Shown here one piece after another: positions 9,631 through 20,791 of a stretch of DNA of 64,000 nucleotides. The first letter of the stretch is position 1; the number at the start of each line of letters is the position of its first letter. Location: NCBI RefSeq assembly GCF_022761015.1, contig NZ_JAKWJQ010000001.1, positions 1,116,001 through 1,180,000 on the forward strand. The letters are read 5' to 3'. Below the pieces are notes generated by a model, which saw nothing but the letters and a program-made list of their open reading frames with translations, searched no databases and was not told the origin of the DNA. Source of the DNA: Humibacter sp. RRB41. Its GTDB lineage: Bacteria > Actinomycetota > Actinomycetes > Actinomycetales > Microbacteriaceae. Position numbers and translations under genes: made by a program.

Positions 9631-10281
9631 TTAGTCTTCCGGAACCCAGTCTCCCGTGACGAGGTACTGAACCTTCTTCGCGATGGACACGGCGTGGTCC
9701 GCGAAGCGCTCGTGGTACCGGGAGGCGAGGGTCGCGTCGACCGTGTCGACGGCACCGCCCTTCCAGGTCTCGCCGAGCACCTTGTCGAAGACGCTCACGT
9801 GCAACTCGTCGATGTCGTCGTCCTGATCGCGGATCTCATCGGCCAGTCGCGGGTCCTGCGTTCTCAGAAGGTCGACGAGCTTCTCGGCGATGACCACGTC
9901 GAGCCTTCCCATCTCGGCGAAGGTCTCGCGAAGGCTCTTCGGCACCACCTTGTCGGGGAACCGGTAGCGTGCGAGTTGCGCGATGTGCTCTGCGATGTCG
10001 CCCATCCGCTCCAGCGATGCACTGATGCGCAGCGCGCTCACGACGATGCGCAGGTCGCGTGCGACGGGGTTCTGCCTGGCGAGAATCTGGATCGACAGTT
10101 CGTCGAGCACCACGGTGAGCGCATCGATCTTCTGATCGTTCTGGATCACGGTGTCGGCCAGGGAGACATTGGACTCATTGAACGCGGCGGTGGCGTTGCG
10201 GATCGACACGACGACCAGCTCGGCGATCTCGACCAGTCGGTCTTGCACCTCGCGCATCTCATGCTGGAATACGTCTCGCAT
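9631..10281 (-). CDS. phoU: Phosphate-transport regulator PhoU
   Basis: 216 residues of repeated three-helix PhoU bundles, with the metal-binding type motif ERMGDIAEHIAQLA and a second copy ERFADHAVSIAKKVQYL. PhoU restrains the PstSCAB transporter and the sensor kinase when phosphate is plentiful. The start is the ATG at 10279-10281, which begins the conserved MRDVFQHEM; the frame stays open upstream but that stretch lies opposite senX3. Divergent from senX3-regX3 across a 177-bp shared region, as expected for a co-regulated phosphate-sensing module. Confidence 0.95.
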   Translation of the reverse strand: MRDVFQHEMREVQDRLVEIAELVVVSIRNATAAFNESNVSLADTVIQNDQKIDALTVVLDELSIQILARQNPVARDLRIVVSALRISASLERMGDIAEHIAQLARYRFPDKVVPKSLRETFAEMGRLDVVIAEKLVDLLRTQDPRLADEIRDQDDDIDELHVSVFDKVLGETWKGGAVDTVDATLASRYHERFADHAVSIAKKVQYLVTGDWVPED

Positions 10282-10357
10282 CTTGTTCGTCGCCCTCCTG
10301 GCGGCACGCTGAACGACCGGGCTGTCCGGTCCTATCGGGTCATGCTCCCCGTGACAG

Positions 10358-10375
10358 GTTAACGAACGGTGTCCG
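10358..10375 (+). promoter_or_regulatory. Candidate degenerate PHO-type direct repeat between phoU and senX3
   Basis: GTTAACG, four bases, then GTGTCCG: two related heptamers 11 bp apart. The same arrangement, GTTAACG-N4-GTGAACG, occurs at 51901-51918 before the phn operon. The match to the strong pstS box (GTTCACC repeated) is partial, so autoregulation by RegX3 is only a hypothesis. A second GGTTAACC element lies near 10443. Confidence 0.35.
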
Positions 10376-10458
10376 CGGCCGGAACTTTGCACGAAGCCAC
10401 CCGCTGCGCGGGCATCCGCGGCACAGAGCGGTCTGACCGCACGGTTAACCTTGAGCAT

Positions 10459-11625
10459 ATGGACTCCACCTGGTTGGTGCTGCTGTCGCTGGCACTCGGC
10501 CTCGTGATCGGGGCCGGACTGGTCTGGCTGCTGTATGCGGCGGCGTCGAAGGGTCATCGTGCGACCGAAATCGCCAGCCCGACGGTGCCCGACGGCGTCG
10601 ACCAGATCCTCGAAGCACTGCCGACGGCCGGTATCGTCGTCGACCCGAGCAACAACGTGGTGCGCGCATCCGCAGGTGCATACAACCTCGGCCTGGTCTG
10701 GAATGCCGCGCTGAGCCAGCCCAGGCTCGTCGAGCTGGTCGATCTGGTACGCAGAACGGGCGACCCCGTCGATGAAGACATGGAGTTGGCACGCAGCGCG
10801 CTCGGGGATGCCACAACGGTGCAACTCAGCGTGCGCGTCGTGCGCCTCGGCTCCCGCTACATCCTTCTGCTCGCAGACGACCGCACAGAGGCGGTGCGGC
10901 TCGAGCAGGTGCGCCGCGACTTCGTCGCCAACATCAGCCACGAACTGAAGACCCCGATCGGCGCGATCAGTGTGCTCGCCGAGGCACTGGAGAGCGCAGC
11001 GGATGACGAGGGACAGGTTCGGCACTTCGCGCATCGTCTCACCGGCGAGGCCGCACGGCTCACTCGCCTGACGCAGGACATCATCGACCTCTCGAGGCTG
11101 CAGTCGGCGGAGATCGTTCCGCATGCCGAACGGGTCTCGATCGATCACGTGGTCGCATCGGCCGTCGACCAGAATCGCGTGCTGGCGGAGCTGCGGCACA
11201 TCGATCTGGCGACCGGCCGGCACTCGCACGCTGTGGTGTTCGGTGACGAGAGCCTGCTGATCACGGCTGTGCACAACCTCATCTCGAATGCCGTCAAGTA
11301 CTCGCCCGACAGGGCGCGCGTCGGCGTCGGCACCCGTCTGCATGACGGCGTCGTCGAGATCTCGATCACCGATCAGGGCCCTGGCATCCCGCCAGAAGAC
11401 CTCGACCGGGTGTTCGAACGTTTCTACCGCGTCGACCAGGCACGATCGCGCGCGACCGGCGGAACGGGATTGGGACTCGCGATCGTCAAGCATGCCGTGC
11501 AGAACCACGGCGGCGAGGTGCGCGTCTGGTCCAAACCCGGCCGCGGATCGACCTTCACCATCAGACTTCCCGAGGCGGAGCATCTGGTTCCGACCCAGCT
11601 CGAGCAAGGAGAACGAACGATATGA
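10459..11625 (+). CDS. senX3: Phosphate-sensing histidine kinase SenX3
   Basis: 388 residues. One N-terminal membrane segment (about 6-26) is followed by a PAS-like domain and a HisKA domain with NISHELKTP, phospho-acceptor His161. The ATPase domain has the N box NLISNAVKYSP, G1 DQGPGIPPEDLDRVFERFYR and G2 GGTGLGLAIVKH. SenX3 with PhoU senses phosphate status through the Pst transporter in mycobacteria. It overlaps regX3 by four bases (ATGA). The start is the ATG at 10459, which gives the usual SenX3 N-terminus. Confidence 0.93.
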   Translation: MDSTWLVLLSLALGLVIGAGLVWLLYAAASKGHRATEIASPTVPDGVDQILEALPTAGIVVDPSNNVVRASAGAYNLGLVWNAALSQPRLVELVDLVRRTGDPVDEDMELARSALGDATTVQLSVRVVRLGSRYILLLADDRTEAVRLEQVRRDFVANISHELKTPIGAISVLAEALESAADDEGQVRHFAHRLTGEAARLTRLTQDIIDLSRLQSAEIVPHAERVSIDHVVASAVDQNRVLAELRHIDLATGRHSHAVVFGDESLLITAVHNLISNAVKYSPDRARVGVGTRLHDGVVEISITDQGPGIPPEDLDRVFERFYRVDQARSRATGGTGLGLAIVKHAVQNHGGEVRVWSKPGRGSTFTIRLPEAEHLVPTQLEQGERTI

Positions 11626-12320
11626 CCCGCATCCTTTTGGTCGAAGACGAGGAAGCGCTGAGCGAGCCTCTGGCCTTCCTGCTGCGCCGCGAAGGATACG
11701 AGGTGACCGTCAGCGACAACGGACTGGACGCGATCGCGGAGTTCGACAGGGATGGCGCCGACCTCGTGCTGCTCGACCTCATGCTTCCCGGCATCCCTGG
11801 CACGGAGGTGTGCAAGCAGCTCCGCACGCGATCCAACGTGCCGATCATCATGCTCACCGCCAAGGACTCCGAGGTGGACATCGTCGTCGGACTCGAGCTC
11901 GGTGCCGACGACTACGTGACGAAGCCCTACTCGACGAGGGAGCTGCTTGCGCGCATCCGTGCCGTGCTGCGCAGGCGTACCGATGATGGCGAATTCGAAG
12001 ACGACGGCATCCTCGAGGTCGGCTCGGTTCGCATGGATGTCGACCGTCACGCCGTCACGGTCGGCGGCGTCGAGACGCCCATGCCGCTGAAGGAATTCGA
12101 ACTTCTCGAACTCCTGCTCCGCAACGCGGGCAGGGTGCTCACGCGCGGTCAGCTGATCGACAGGGTGTGGGGGAGCGACTACTTCGGCGACACGAAGACG
12201 CTCGATGTGCACATCAAGCGCATCCGCTCACGCATCGAGACGAACCCGTCGGATCCTCAGATGCTGGTGACGGTACGAGGCCTCGGCTACCGCATCGAGG
12301 ATCAGCGCTTGGGCGCGTAG
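11622..12320 (+). CDS. regX3: Phosphate-starvation response regulator RegX3
   Basis: 232 residues. The receiver domain has acidic residues VEDEE, phospho-acceptor D52 in LLDLMLPG, T79 in MLTA and K101 in TKPYS. The OmpR-type winged helix holds EFELLELLLRNAGRVLTRGQ and YFGDTKTLDVHIKRIR. It is coupled to senX3 by an ATGA overlap. Probable targets in this window are pstS (PHO box at 532-553) and possibly the phn operon. Its 3' end overlaps the convergent lipoprotein gene by 19 bp. Confidence 0.94.
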   Translation: MTRILLVEDEEALSEPLAFLLRREGYEVTVSDNGLDAIAEFDRDGADLVLLDLMLPGIPGTEVCKQLRTRSNVPIIMLTAKDSEVDIVVGLELGADDYVTKPYSTRELLARIRAVLRRRTDDGEFEDDGILEVGSVRMDVDRHAVTVGGVETPMPLKEFELLELLLRNAGRVLTRGQLIDRVWGSDYFGDTKTLDVHIKRIRSRIETNPSDPQMLVTVRGLGYRIEDQRLGA

Positions 12321-12769
12321 TCCGCGAAGCCGGGGAACGTCGACGCGAGCACGGGGACGCGGAGGCGCACCCCGGTCTCGGTCGAATAAGTGAAGAAGAC
12401 GTCGGTCAGTCCTCCGGGCTTCACGCCGAGGTTGCTGAACTGAACCCGGGTCTCGCCCTCGCCGCCGATCTTCTTGACGCCGTATGCCGGAACGGTCACG
12501 TACTCGTTCGTCGAGCCGTGCTGCACCTGAACACGGTGCGGCTTGTCTTCGTTGTTGACGAAGGTGGTGACGAGGTTGCCGACCGTGCCATTGCTGCCGT
12601 TGGTGATCAGTACGGCGTTACGCACGTCGACCTGCCCGACGGAACCGCTGACGCCGACGCTCGACTCCTTGATGTTCAGGGTGTCCTGCGTGGTGACGAG
12701 AGTGCAGCCGCTCATGCCCAGCGTGAGTCCGAAAGCGAGAACGATGGATGCCGCGACGCGCGCTTTCAC
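12302..12769 (-). CDS. Small secreted lipoprotein, function unknown
   Basis: 155 residues from a GTG at 12767-12769 preceded by GGAGG. A lipoprotein signal peptide ends at Cys22 in LGMSGC. The mature part is a beta-rich domain of about 130 residues with no catalytic motif I recognise; it has the look of a copper-chaperone- or Ig-like extracellular fold. Its stop lies inside regX3 on the other strand. It diverges from carD across about 160 bp. Confidence 0.75.
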   Translation of the reverse strand: MKARVAASIVLAFGLTLGMSGCTLVTTQDTLNIKESSVGVSGSVGQVDVRNAVLITNGSNGTVGNLVTTFVNNEDKPHRVQVQHGSTNEYVTVPAYGVKKIGGEGETRVQFSNLGVKPGGLTDVFFTYSTETGVRLRVPVLASTFPGFADYAPKR

Positions 12770-12895
12770 TTGAGATCCTCCAAGTCGCACCGGGCCGGCC
12801 CATCGGCCTGTCGGAACACCGCGGATTGCCCTGAAAGCCTACCGTATCGCGAGGGCTGGTCCGGGAGGGCGGCACAGAATAGCACGCCACCGCTG

Positions 12896-12904
12896 TGGTA
12901 TCCT
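12896..12904 (+). promoter_or_regulatory. Extended -10 promoter of carD
   Basis: TGG directly followed by TATCCT (12899-12904) forms an extended -10 element 26 bases before the carD ATG. No convincing -35 hexamer is placed 16-18 bases upstream, which extended -10 promoters do not need. An AAGGG site precedes the ATG. Confidence 0.5.
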
Positions 12905-12930
12905 AGACGCTGCTGAAGGGACTGCAATCT

Positions 12931-13413
12931 ATGCTTTTCGAGGTCGGCGAAACAGTCGTTTACCCCCACCATGGTGCCGCAACTATCACCGAGGTGAAGA
13001 AGAGAATCATCAAGGGCGAAGAGAAGGTCTACCTCAAGCTCAATGTCACACAGGGAGACCTCACGATCGAGGTCCCGGCTGAGAATGTCGACCTGGTCGG
13101 CGTGCGTGACGTGATCGGAAAAGAAGGCCTGGACAAGGTCTTCGAAGTGCTCCGTGCCGAGTTCACCGAGGAGCCGACCAACTGGTCCCGCCGCTACAAG
13201 GCGAACCTCGAGAAGCTCGCCTCCGGTGACGTGATCAAGGTCTCAGAGGTCGTTCGCGACCTGTGGCGCCGCGACCAGGACCGCGGTCTGTCCGCCGGAG
13301 AGAAGCGCATGCTCGCCAAGGCACGTCAGATCCTCATCTCGGAGCTCGCGCTCGCGGAGAAGACCGACGAGGAGCAGGCATCCACCGTCCTCGACGGAGT
13401 GCTCGCCTCCTGA
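12931..13413 (+). CDS. carD: RNA polymerase-binding transcription factor CarD
   Basis: 160 residues, typical length. The N-terminal Tudor-like domain ([20 protein letters not shown]) binds the RNA polymerase beta lobe. The C-terminal helical domain carries the conserved Trp in NWSRRYK, which wedges into the upstream edge of the -10 bubble and stabilises open complexes at housekeeping promoters, notably rRNA. It is followed by ispDF, the same order as carD-ispD-ispF in mycobacteria. Confidence 0.97.
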   Translation: MLFEVGETVVYPHHGAATITEVKKRIIKGEEKVYLKLNVTQGDLTIEVPAENVDLVGVRDVIGKEGLDKVFEVLRAEFTEEPTNWSRRYKANLEKLASGDVIKVSEVVRDLWRRDQDRGLSAGEKRMLAKARQILISELALAEKTDEEQASTVLDGVLAS

Positions 13414-13474
13414 CGCCACGACGTCTGTCGCCGGGACGGCCATTCGCGCCCTCCCGGCGGCTACTGTCGAAGGC

Positions 13475-14671
13475 GTGAGCATCGAACCAGTCGTGCGCAT
13501 CGCGGTCGTCGTCGTCGGCGCGGGGTCCGGTACGCGCTTGGGTGGCGCGGTCCCGAAGGCGTTCGTGGCGGCGGGCGGTCTCACTCTTCTCGAGCACGCC
13601 GTGCATTCCGTGATCGGCATGTCCCACCGCGCGCAGCTGATCGTCGTCGTGCCCGATGAGCTGACGGACCGAACCACTGAGCTGATCGTGCCGATCGCGC
13701 CCGAGGTCGTCGTCGTCGCGGGCGGCGCGAGCAGGCAGGCATCCGTTGCGGCAGGGCTCGACGTGCTCGATGACGCCGTCGAGATCGTGCTGGTGCACGA
13801 TGCGGCAAGGGCGTTCACACCCTCCGGCCTTTTCGACGCCGTGGTCTCCGCCATCGACGCCTCGGGCGACGGCGTCGTCCCCGGGCTCCCCGTGAGCGAC
13901 ACCGTCAAGCGCACGGATGCCGACGCACGTATCACCGAGACCGTCGACCGCTCCGAGCTGGTCGCGGTGCAGACCCCGCAGGGTTTCCCGCGCGAGCACA
14001 TCGTCGAGGCGTACCGCGTGGCGGTCGACGAGGCGACGGATGATGCGGCACTCGTCGCTGCGGCCGGGCACGCCGTGCGGATCATCAAGGGCGACGCCCT
14101 CGCGTTCAAGATCACGACGCCGGCAGATCTGCACAGGGCGGAACAGCTTCTGGGAGGCGGCATGCCCCGCATCGGTGTCGGCACGGACACGCACGCGTTC
14201 GACGGTGACGGCGAGCTCTGGCTCGCAGGGCTGTACTGGCCGGGTGAGCCGGCGCTGGCCGGACACAGCGACGGGGACGCCGTCGCCCACGCCATGGTGG
14301 ACGCACTGCTGTCGGCGGCCGGGCTCGGCGACATCGGCGGTGCGTTCGGCACCGACGATCCCGGCTTCGCGGGTGCACACGGTGATGTGTTCCTGCTGGC
14401 GACCGCCGAGCTGTTGCGAAATGCGGGGTTCCGCGTCGGCAATGTGAGCGTGCAGTTGATCGGCAACCGTCCTCGCTTCTCCGCACGGCGGGTGGAAGCG
14501 GAGCGTCTGCTCACGGGCATCCTCGGCGCGCCGGTCTCGATCTCGGCGACGACGACCGACGGTCTCGGGTTCACCGGGCGCGGTGAAGGTGTCACGGCCA
14601 TCGCGACAGCCGTGGTGATGCCCGCGAACGGCGCCGACACAATGGGCGGTCGTCCAGCCCGGGCCGAATAG
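13475..14671 (+). CDS. ispDF: Bifunctional IspD-IspF, MEP isoprenoid pathway
   Basis: 398 residues joining two enzymes. IspD (about 1-229; GAGSGTRLG loop, [12 protein letters not shown]) makes CDP-ME from MEP and CTP. IspF (from about 230; metal ligands in GTDTHAFD and [12 protein letters not shown]) cyclises CDP-ME 2-phosphate to MEcPP. The intermediate enzyme IspE is not here. Start GTG at 13475; TACTGT at 13462-13467 lies seven bases upstream and no ribosome-binding site is clear, so the transcript may be leaderless. Separate in mycobacteria, fused here. Confidence 0.95.
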   Translation: MSIEPVVRIAVVVVGAGSGTRLGGAVPKAFVAAGGLTLLEHAVHSVIGMSHRAQLIVVVPDELTDRTTELIVPIAPEVVVVAGGASRQASVAAGLDVLDDAVEIVLVHDAARAFTPSGLFDAVVSAIDASGDGVVPGLPVSDTVKRTDADARITETVDRSELVAVQTPQGFPREHIVEAYRVAVDEATDDAALVAAAGHAVRIIKGDALAFKITTPADLHRAEQLLGGGMPRIGVGTDTHAFDGDGELWLAGLYWPGEPALAGHSDGDAVAHAMVDALLSAAGLGDIGGAFGTDDPGFAGAHGDVFLLATAELLRNAGFRVGNVSVQLIGNRPRFSARRVEAERLLTGILGAPVSISATTTDGLGFTGRGEGVTAIATAVVMPANGADTMGGRPARAE

Positions 14672-14680
14672 TCTTATCGG

Positions 14681-16117
14681 GTGGGAATCAGACTGTACGA
14701 CACGCGCGCTGCCGCGCTGCGCGACTTCGTTCCGCTCGTAGACGGCCGGGTCGGCATCTACGTCTGCGGTCCCACCGTGCAGTCCTCTCCTCACATCGGC
14801 CACCTGCGCTCGGCGCTCGTCTACGACCAGATCAGGCGGTGGTTCAACTACCGCGGCTTCGATGTCACGCTTGTCCGCAACGTCACCGACGTCGATGACA
14901 AGGTGCTGATCAACGCGGCCGCGGCGCGTGCGTCCGGCAGCAGCGAGGAGTGGTGGGCGCTGGCCTACCGCTACGAGCGCGAATTCACCGACTCGTATGC
15001 CGCTCTCGGCATCCAGGCGCCGACGTATGAGCCGCGCGCGACGGCGAGCATCCCGCAGATGCAGGAGATCATCACCCGGCTGATCGACGGTGGCCACGCC
15101 TACCGGGCCGACGACGACTCCGGCGACGTGTATTTCGACGTGCGCAGCTGGCCGAGCTATGGCGAACTGACGAACCAGAGCATCGACGCGATGGAGGCCG
15201 CTGCGGATGCCGACCCGCGCGCCAAGCGCGACCCCCGCGACTTCGCTCTGTGGAAGGGACGCAAGGAAGGCGAACCGGCCTCGGCGTCGTGGCAGAGCCC
15301 GTGGGGTGCCGGGCGTCCCGGCTGGCACATCGAGTGCTCCGCGATGTCGTCGCGCTACCTCGGATCGCGGTTCGACATCCACGGCGGCGGACTCGATCTG
15401 CGCTTTCCGCACCACGAGAACGAGCTCGCCCAGTCGACCGCGGCCGGAGAGGCGTTCGCCGACTACTGGGTCCACAACGGCTTGGTGAACATATCTGGCC
15501 AGAAGATGTCGAAGTCGCTCGGCAACTCGGTCTATGCGGCAGATCTGTTGGGTGCTGCACGCCCGCTCGTGGTTCGCTACTACCTGGGCGCCGCCCATTA
15601 TCGTTCGACCATCGACTACACAGCGGGATCGCTTGCCGAGGCCGAGGCGGCGCTGGAGCGCATCGCCGGCTTCCTCGAGCGGGTCGAGCGCCGGCTCGAG
15701 GGAACGCGATTCGCGTCGAGCGGAGTGGAGATCATCCCCGACGCGTTCGCGGCGGCCATGGACGACGACTTCGGCGTTCCGCAGGCGCTCGCCGTGCTGC
15801 ACGACACCGTGCGTACCGGCAATCAGGCGCTCGACGGCGAAGACCTCGGCGCGGCGGCCGCAGCACGCGGTCAGGTCGTCGCGATGACCGAGGTTCTCGG
15901 CATCAACCCCCTTTCGACGACGTGGAAGGCGCAGACGGATGCCCCGTCGCGCGCCGTCCTCGACGCCTTGCTGCGCACGCTGCTCGCCGACAGGCAGGCT
16001 GCGCGGCAGGCTCGCGATTTCGCAGCTGCGGACCGCATCCGTTCCGAGCTCGCCGACGCGGGCATCACGATCGAAGACACCCCTACGGGTGCACATTGGA
16101 GTATCGATGGCGAATAA
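14681..16117 (+). CDS. cysS: Cysteinyl-tRNA synthetase
   Basis: 478 residues, full length. Class I synthetase: zinc Cys in YVCGPTVQ (Cys29), HIGH at about 38-41, a further zinc ligand in WHIECSAM, and KMSKS at about 275-279. Start GTG at 14681 with TAGTCT at 14669-14674 six bases upstream, so probably leaderless despite the close ispDF. The last 11 bases overlap rlmB. A cysteine-linked paralogue, MshC, serves mycothiol synthesis in these organisms, but the full length and C-terminal domain here favour CysS. Confidence 0.95.
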   Translation: MGIRLYDTRAAALRDFVPLVDGRVGIYVCGPTVQSSPHIGHLRSALVYDQIRRWFNYRGFDVTLVRNVTDVDDKVLINAAAARASGSSEEWWALAYRYEREFTDSYAALGIQAPTYEPRATASIPQMQEIITRLIDGGHAYRADDDSGDVYFDVRSWPSYGELTNQSIDAMEAAADADPRAKRDPRDFALWKGRKEGEPASASWQSPWGAGRPGWHIECSAMSSRYLGSRFDIHGGGLDLRFPHHENELAQSTAAGEAFADYWVHNGLVNISGQKMSKSLGNSVYAADLLGAARPLVVRYYLGAAHYRSTIDYTAGSLAEAEAALERIAGFLERVERRLEGTRFASSGVEIIPDAFAAAMDDDFGVPQALAVLHDTVRTGNQALDGEDLGAAAAARGQVVAMTEVLGINPLSTTWKAQTDAPSRAVLDALLRTLLADRQAARQARDFAAADRIRSELADAGITIEDTPTGAHWSIDGE

Positions 16118-17108
16118 GCCGCGCGCGGGAGCCGTACGCAAATCCAAGAAAGGCCCGATCAAGGGGTCGGGCGGGCAGGGTCGCAAGGCGCTGGAAGGCA
16201 GGGGTCCCACCCCCAAGGCCGAAGACCGCGAGTATCACGCAGCAGGCAAGCGCAAGGCGCTCGCCGAGCGCTCTGCGGCGAAGGCCGCCGGTCGCACAGG
16301 TCAACGCTCGAATACCGGCGGAGGCTCGGGAAGCCGTAGGGCGAGCTCGGATGAGGCGGAGATCGTCACCGGCCGCAACTCGGTGCTCGAGGCGCTGCGT
16401 GCACGCATCCCCGCGACGACGCTGTACGTCGCCAGCCGCATCGAGGTCGACGACCGCGTGAAGGAGATCCTCACGCTCGCCACCAAACGGGGCATACCCG
16501 TGCTCGAGGTGATGCGTCCCGAGCTGGACCGCTTGTCCGGACGCGACGCCGTGCATCAGGGCGTCGCACTGAAGGTGCCGCCCTACGAGTACGCGCATCC
16601 GGATGACGTGCTCGACCAGGTGCTCGGCCGCGGTCAGACACCGCTGTTCGTCGCCCTCGACGGCGTGACCGACCCGCGCAATCTCGGCGCGATCATCCGC
16701 TCGACCGCCGCGTTCGGCGGACAGGTGGTGATCGTTCCGCAGCGCAGATCGGTCGGACTCACCGCGTCGGCGTGGAAGACTTCGGCCGGTGCCGCGGCGC
16801 GCACGCCGGTCGCCATGGCTCCCAACCTCACGCAGACGCTGAAGGGGCTGAAGAAGCGCGGCCTGTTCGTGCTGGGCCTCGCGGGAGACGGAGACGTGTC
16901 GCTGCACTCGCTCGAGCTCGCGAACCAAGGCGTCGTCGTCGTGGTCGGCAGCGAGGGCAAGGGCCTCTCGCGCCTGGTGAGCGAAACCTGCGACGCCATC
17001 GTCTCGATTCCGATCAGCGCGACCACGGAGTCGTTGAACGCGGGGATCGCCGCGAGCGTGACCCTGTACGAGATCGCCAAGCTCCGCTCGGAGGCCGACG
17101 CCCGCTGA
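16107..17108 (+). CDS. rlmB: 23S rRNA (guanosine-2'-O)-methyltransferase, RlmB/TrmH family
   Basis: 333 residues. A basic low-complexity extension of about 85 residues precedes the substrate-binding domain that starts at [13 protein letters not shown]. The C-terminal SPOUT knot has all three motifs: [30 protein letters not shown] and [21 protein letters not shown]. It uses SAM to methylate a 23S rRNA guanosine ribose. It starts inside cysS (11-bp overlap, GGAG upstream of the ATG), the same cysS-rlmB pair found in mycobacteria. Confidence 0.92.
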   Translation: MANKPRAGAVRKSKKGPIKGSGGQGRKALEGRGPTPKAEDREYHAAGKRKALAERSAAKAAGRTGQRSNTGGGSGSRRASSDEAEIVTGRNSVLEALRARIPATTLYVASRIEVDDRVKEILTLATKRGIPVLEVMRPELDRLSGRDAVHQGVALKVPPYEYAHPDDVLDQVLGRGQTPLFVALDGVTDPRNLGAIIRSTAAFGGQVVIVPQRRSVGLTASAWKTSAGAAARTPVAMAPNLTQTLKGLKKRGLFVLGLAGDGDVSLHSLELANQGVVVVVGSEGKGLSRLVSETCDAIVSIPISATTESLNAGIAASVTLYEIAKLRSEADAR

Positions 17109-17187
17109 TCCGAACGAGGACTCGCCTCGGAGACTGCGCGGCATACTCTGAAGAGGACGGCTCGCACTCCTGACGGGAGGTTGTCTC

Positions 17188-18021
17188 ATGGATGAGAGAC
17201 GACGTCTGCTCGAGCGCGTGTACTCGCGAGAGGGCGCGGCCGAGCAGCCACGCGACTACGTCGACCCGGCGACCGGCAGCACGGTCCGGATGACGCCGAG
17301 TCAATGGGCACTCGCCGAATTCGACCGGGAGCACGCGTCGGCAGATGCCCCGAGCCGCACGCCTTCGCAGCCGCGCACCCCGACGCTGCAACCGGATCGT
17401 CCGTTCCACGACCCCGACACGGATGCCTCGTCGGGGTCGCCGCCCACGGATGTCGACGAGCAGCGCTCCGGCGAACATCCTCTCGACGGTCGGGGTCGCA
17501 GACTCCGGCGCACGACGATCCTCGGTGCGGTCGGGGCGTTCGCGCTCGGCATCCTCGTCATGGGGATCGTCTGGGCGAGTGCCGGAGCCGGCCGTCACGC
17601 GGCACCGCCGACTGTCGCGAAGACGGCGACGCTCGCACCGGACGACTCGTCGTTCCGTCCTCTTCCGGGCCCGGCCATCGAGGAGTACTTCCGCAACGCC
17701 GAGCAGGCCGACGTCCTGTCGGCCGACGTCACGCGCGGATTCCTTCCCACCTCGTTCCATCTCGTCGCCGGCGGAGCCTCGTTCCAGGAGAGCAGCTCGA
17801 TCTACGCCGCAAAGCGCTTGGACGACCAGATCTGTCTGGTCGCCGTCGTCGGCAGCGACCGCGCAGCGGAGACCTGCTCGACGGTAGCGGGCATCGCCCT
17901 TCACGGGCTCTCACTCACGAAGGATGCCGTGCGTTCCCTCGACGGTCGCCCTGAGACGGTGACCGTGACGTGGCAGACGGACGGCACCATCACCTGGTCG
18001 GCCGTGCCGTCGGTCGGCTGA
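17188..18021 (+). CDS. Single-span membrane protein with secreted C-terminal domain, unknown
   Basis: 277 residues. The N-terminal 110 are hydrophilic and rich in Pro, Asp and Ser. One membrane helix (TILGAVGAFALGILVMGIVW, about 112-131) is followed by an extracellular part of about 145 residues with two cysteines (in QICLVAV and ETCSTVAG) that could form a disulfide. I recognise no family. GGGAGG precedes the ATG. It ends two bases from the convergent DUF4032 gene. Confidence 0.7.
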   Translation: MDERRRLLERVYSREGAAEQPRDYVDPATGSTVRMTPSQWALAEFDREHASADAPSRTPSQPRTPTLQPDRPFHDPDTDASSGSPPTDVDEQRSGEHPLDGRGRRLRRTTILGAVGAFALGILVMGIVWASAGAGRHAAPPTVAKTATLAPDDSSFRPLPGPAIEEYFRNAEQADVLSADVTRGFLPTSFHLVAGGASFQESSSIYAAKRLDDQICLVAVVGSDRAAETCSTVAGIALHGLSLTKDAVRSLDGRPETVTVTWQTDGTITWSAVPSVG

Positions 18022-18023
18022 GG

Positions 18024-19313
18024 TCAGACCTTCGAACGCCAGTCGTCGCCGTCATCGTCGTCGATCACACCGGTCGGAACCGTGATCGCCTCGGTGAGCG
18101 GTGCGATCACTGTCGCCTCGTCTCTGCGGTGCCGCAGGACGTCGTTGATGTACGACGAGAGCGCCTCGGCGAGCGGAACGTCGCGGCCTTCATCCTCTGA
18201 CATGAACCAGCGGTGATCGAGCAACTGGTGGAACACCTCGGCCGGCTCGAGTTTGCCGCGCAGATCGGAAGGGATCGCCCGCACGACGGGCTCGAAGACC
18301 CGCATGAGCCATTCGTGCGCGAGGGCCTCCTCATCCATACCGGGCTTCGCGACGGTCGCCGCATAGGAGTCCAGGTCGTTCAGCAGCCGCCGAGCCTGGT
18401 TCTCCTGCGCATCCAGGCCGGTGAGCCGCAGGAGGCGCCGCTGGTGGTGCCCGGCGTCGACGACCTTGGGCTGGATGCGCACGCTAGCGCCATCTTCGTT
18501 GGTGCGGATAGCGAGTTCTTCGATGTCGAATCCGAGCTCGTTGAGACGACGCACGCGTTCGGCGATGCGCCACCGTTCGGATGCGGAGAACGACTCGCTT
18601 CCGGTCAGTTCCTTCCAGAGCGAGCGGTACGCGGCGACGATGCCGCCCGCGACCTCGACGGCGTCGAGTTCGTCGGCGAGTCGTCCTCCCGCTGCGATGT
18701 CCATCAGTTCGCCCGCGATGTTCACCCGCGCGATCTCCAGGTCGTTCTCACGCTGACCGTTCGAAAGGCCGCCCTCGTAGAGTTGGCCGGTCTCGGCGTC
18801 GACAAGGTATGCGGCGAACGCGCCGGCATCGCGGCGGAAGAGGGTGTTCGACAGCGACACGTCGCCCCAGAAGAAACCGACCATGTGCAGTCTCACCAGC
18901 AGAACGGCCAGGGCGTCGACGAGACGGGTTGCCGTGTCGGGACGAAGTGTCTGCGAGTACAACGCCCGGTAGGGCAGCGAGAACTTCAGGTGGCGGGTGA
19001 CGAGCACGGGCTTCAGCGGTCGCCCTGACTCGTCGGCGCGGCCTTCGATCACGGCCAACGGGTCGACGCACGGCACGTCGACGCGCTGCAGGGTGCGCAG
19101 CATGTCGTATTCGCGCCTGGCCATCTCACCCGTCGTCTCCTTGATGGCGATGACGTAGCCGGAGAGGTTCGCGAACCGCACGAGATGGCGTGAGATGCCC
19201 TTGGGCAGCAGAGCGATGTGATCGTTCGGCCACTCGTCCAGCGGAAGGTCCCAGGGAAGGTCGAGCAGCGCGGGATCCACCGTCGCAGCGGTGATGTTGA
19301 GGGAGCCGGCCAT
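18024..19313 (-). CDS. DUF4032 protein with a kinase-like fold
   Basis: 429 residues. Kinase-like features can be read in order: an AIKE lysine and downstream Glu (about 55-70), a catalytic-loop-like segment HMVGFFWGDVSLSNTL, and a DFG-like position in LVDAE. This resembles the aminoglycoside or lipopolysaccharide kinase fold joined to a DUF4032 C-terminus. Substrate unknown. The ATG at 19311-19313 is preceded by TAGGGT eight bases upstream (minus strand) with no ribosome-binding site. The upstream terminator at 19345-19379 separates it from the ABC ATPase gene. Confidence 0.8.
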   Translation of the reverse strand: MAGSLNITAATVDPALLDLPWDLPLDEWPNDHIALLPKGISRHLVRFANLSGYVIAIKETTGEMARREYDMLRTLQRVDVPCVDPLAVIEGRADESGRPLKPVLVTRHLKFSLPYRALYSQTLRPDTATRLVDALAVLLVRLHMVGFFWGDVSLSNTLFRRDAGAFAAYLVDAETGQLYEGGLSNGQRENDLEIARVNIAGELMDIAAGGRLADELDAVEVAGGIVAAYRSLWKELTGSESFSASERWRIAERVRRLNELGFDIEELAIRTNEDGASVRIQPKVVDAGHHQRRLLRLTGLDAQENQARRLLNDLDSYAATVAKPGMDEEALAHEWLMRVFEPVVRAIPSDLRGKLEPAEVFHQLLDHRWFMSEDEGRDVPLAEALSSYINDVLRHRRDEATVIAPLTEAITVPTGVIDDDDGDDWRSKV

Positions 19314-19344
19314 AGCAATAAACCCTACTTGGAGCAAAGAAGAA

Positions 19345-19379
19345 CGCCCCGAATCCGAGACGGGCTCGGATCCGGGGCG
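19345..19379 (-). terminator. Intrinsic terminator after the sugar ABC ATPase gene
   Basis: A 15-bp stem (19345-19359 with 19365-19379, one A/G mismatch) and a 5-base loop, 17 bases past the msiK-like stop. On the minus strand it is followed by a T-rich tract (TTCTTCTTTG). Confidence 0.8.
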
Positions 19380-19395
19380 GTCGGTGGAGATCGGG

Positions 19396-20490
<1,095 letters not shown>

Positions 20491-20791
20491 GGTTGTGTGT
20501 CTCCTTCACCGGCAGGTACGTGCCGGACGATCCGTAGTGAATGGATGTTGTATGGCCATCGAAGTCTCCGATGACCAGATCCGATGTTACGACATGCGTC
20601 ACGCGCGGGCGAATCGGCCTCCTCGAGCCCTTTCGTCGCGGTCTCGCAAGCACGACATCCGGGGAACGTCTGGAGGTCGTCTGGGCATTTCCCAGAGTGC
20701 CGCTCTACGATCGTCCGGTGCCTTCGCATGCCTCGTCATCAGCGCATGCCGTCCCCTGCACGACACAGTTCACCACCCGAAGTGAGACCGA
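20491..20791. other. Divergent intergenic region, no gene seen
   Basis: About 300 bases between the divergent msiK-like and DsbA-like genes. The short open frames here lack ribosome-binding sites and family similarity. The only clear structure is a perfect 6-bp hairpin (CCGGCA/TGCCGG, 20509-20526) in the msiK-side leader. Promoters for both genes should lie here but I could not assign them with confidence. Confidence 0.5.

Noticed and set aside
10282-11607. Continuation of the phoU frame far upstream on the minus strand
   Set aside because: It lies opposite senX3, has no family similarity and the conserved PhoU N-terminus begins at 10281.
13334-16216. Very long minus-strand frame opposite ispDF and cysS
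   Set aside because: High-GC antisense shadow of two certain genes; its product is Arg-rich with no domains.
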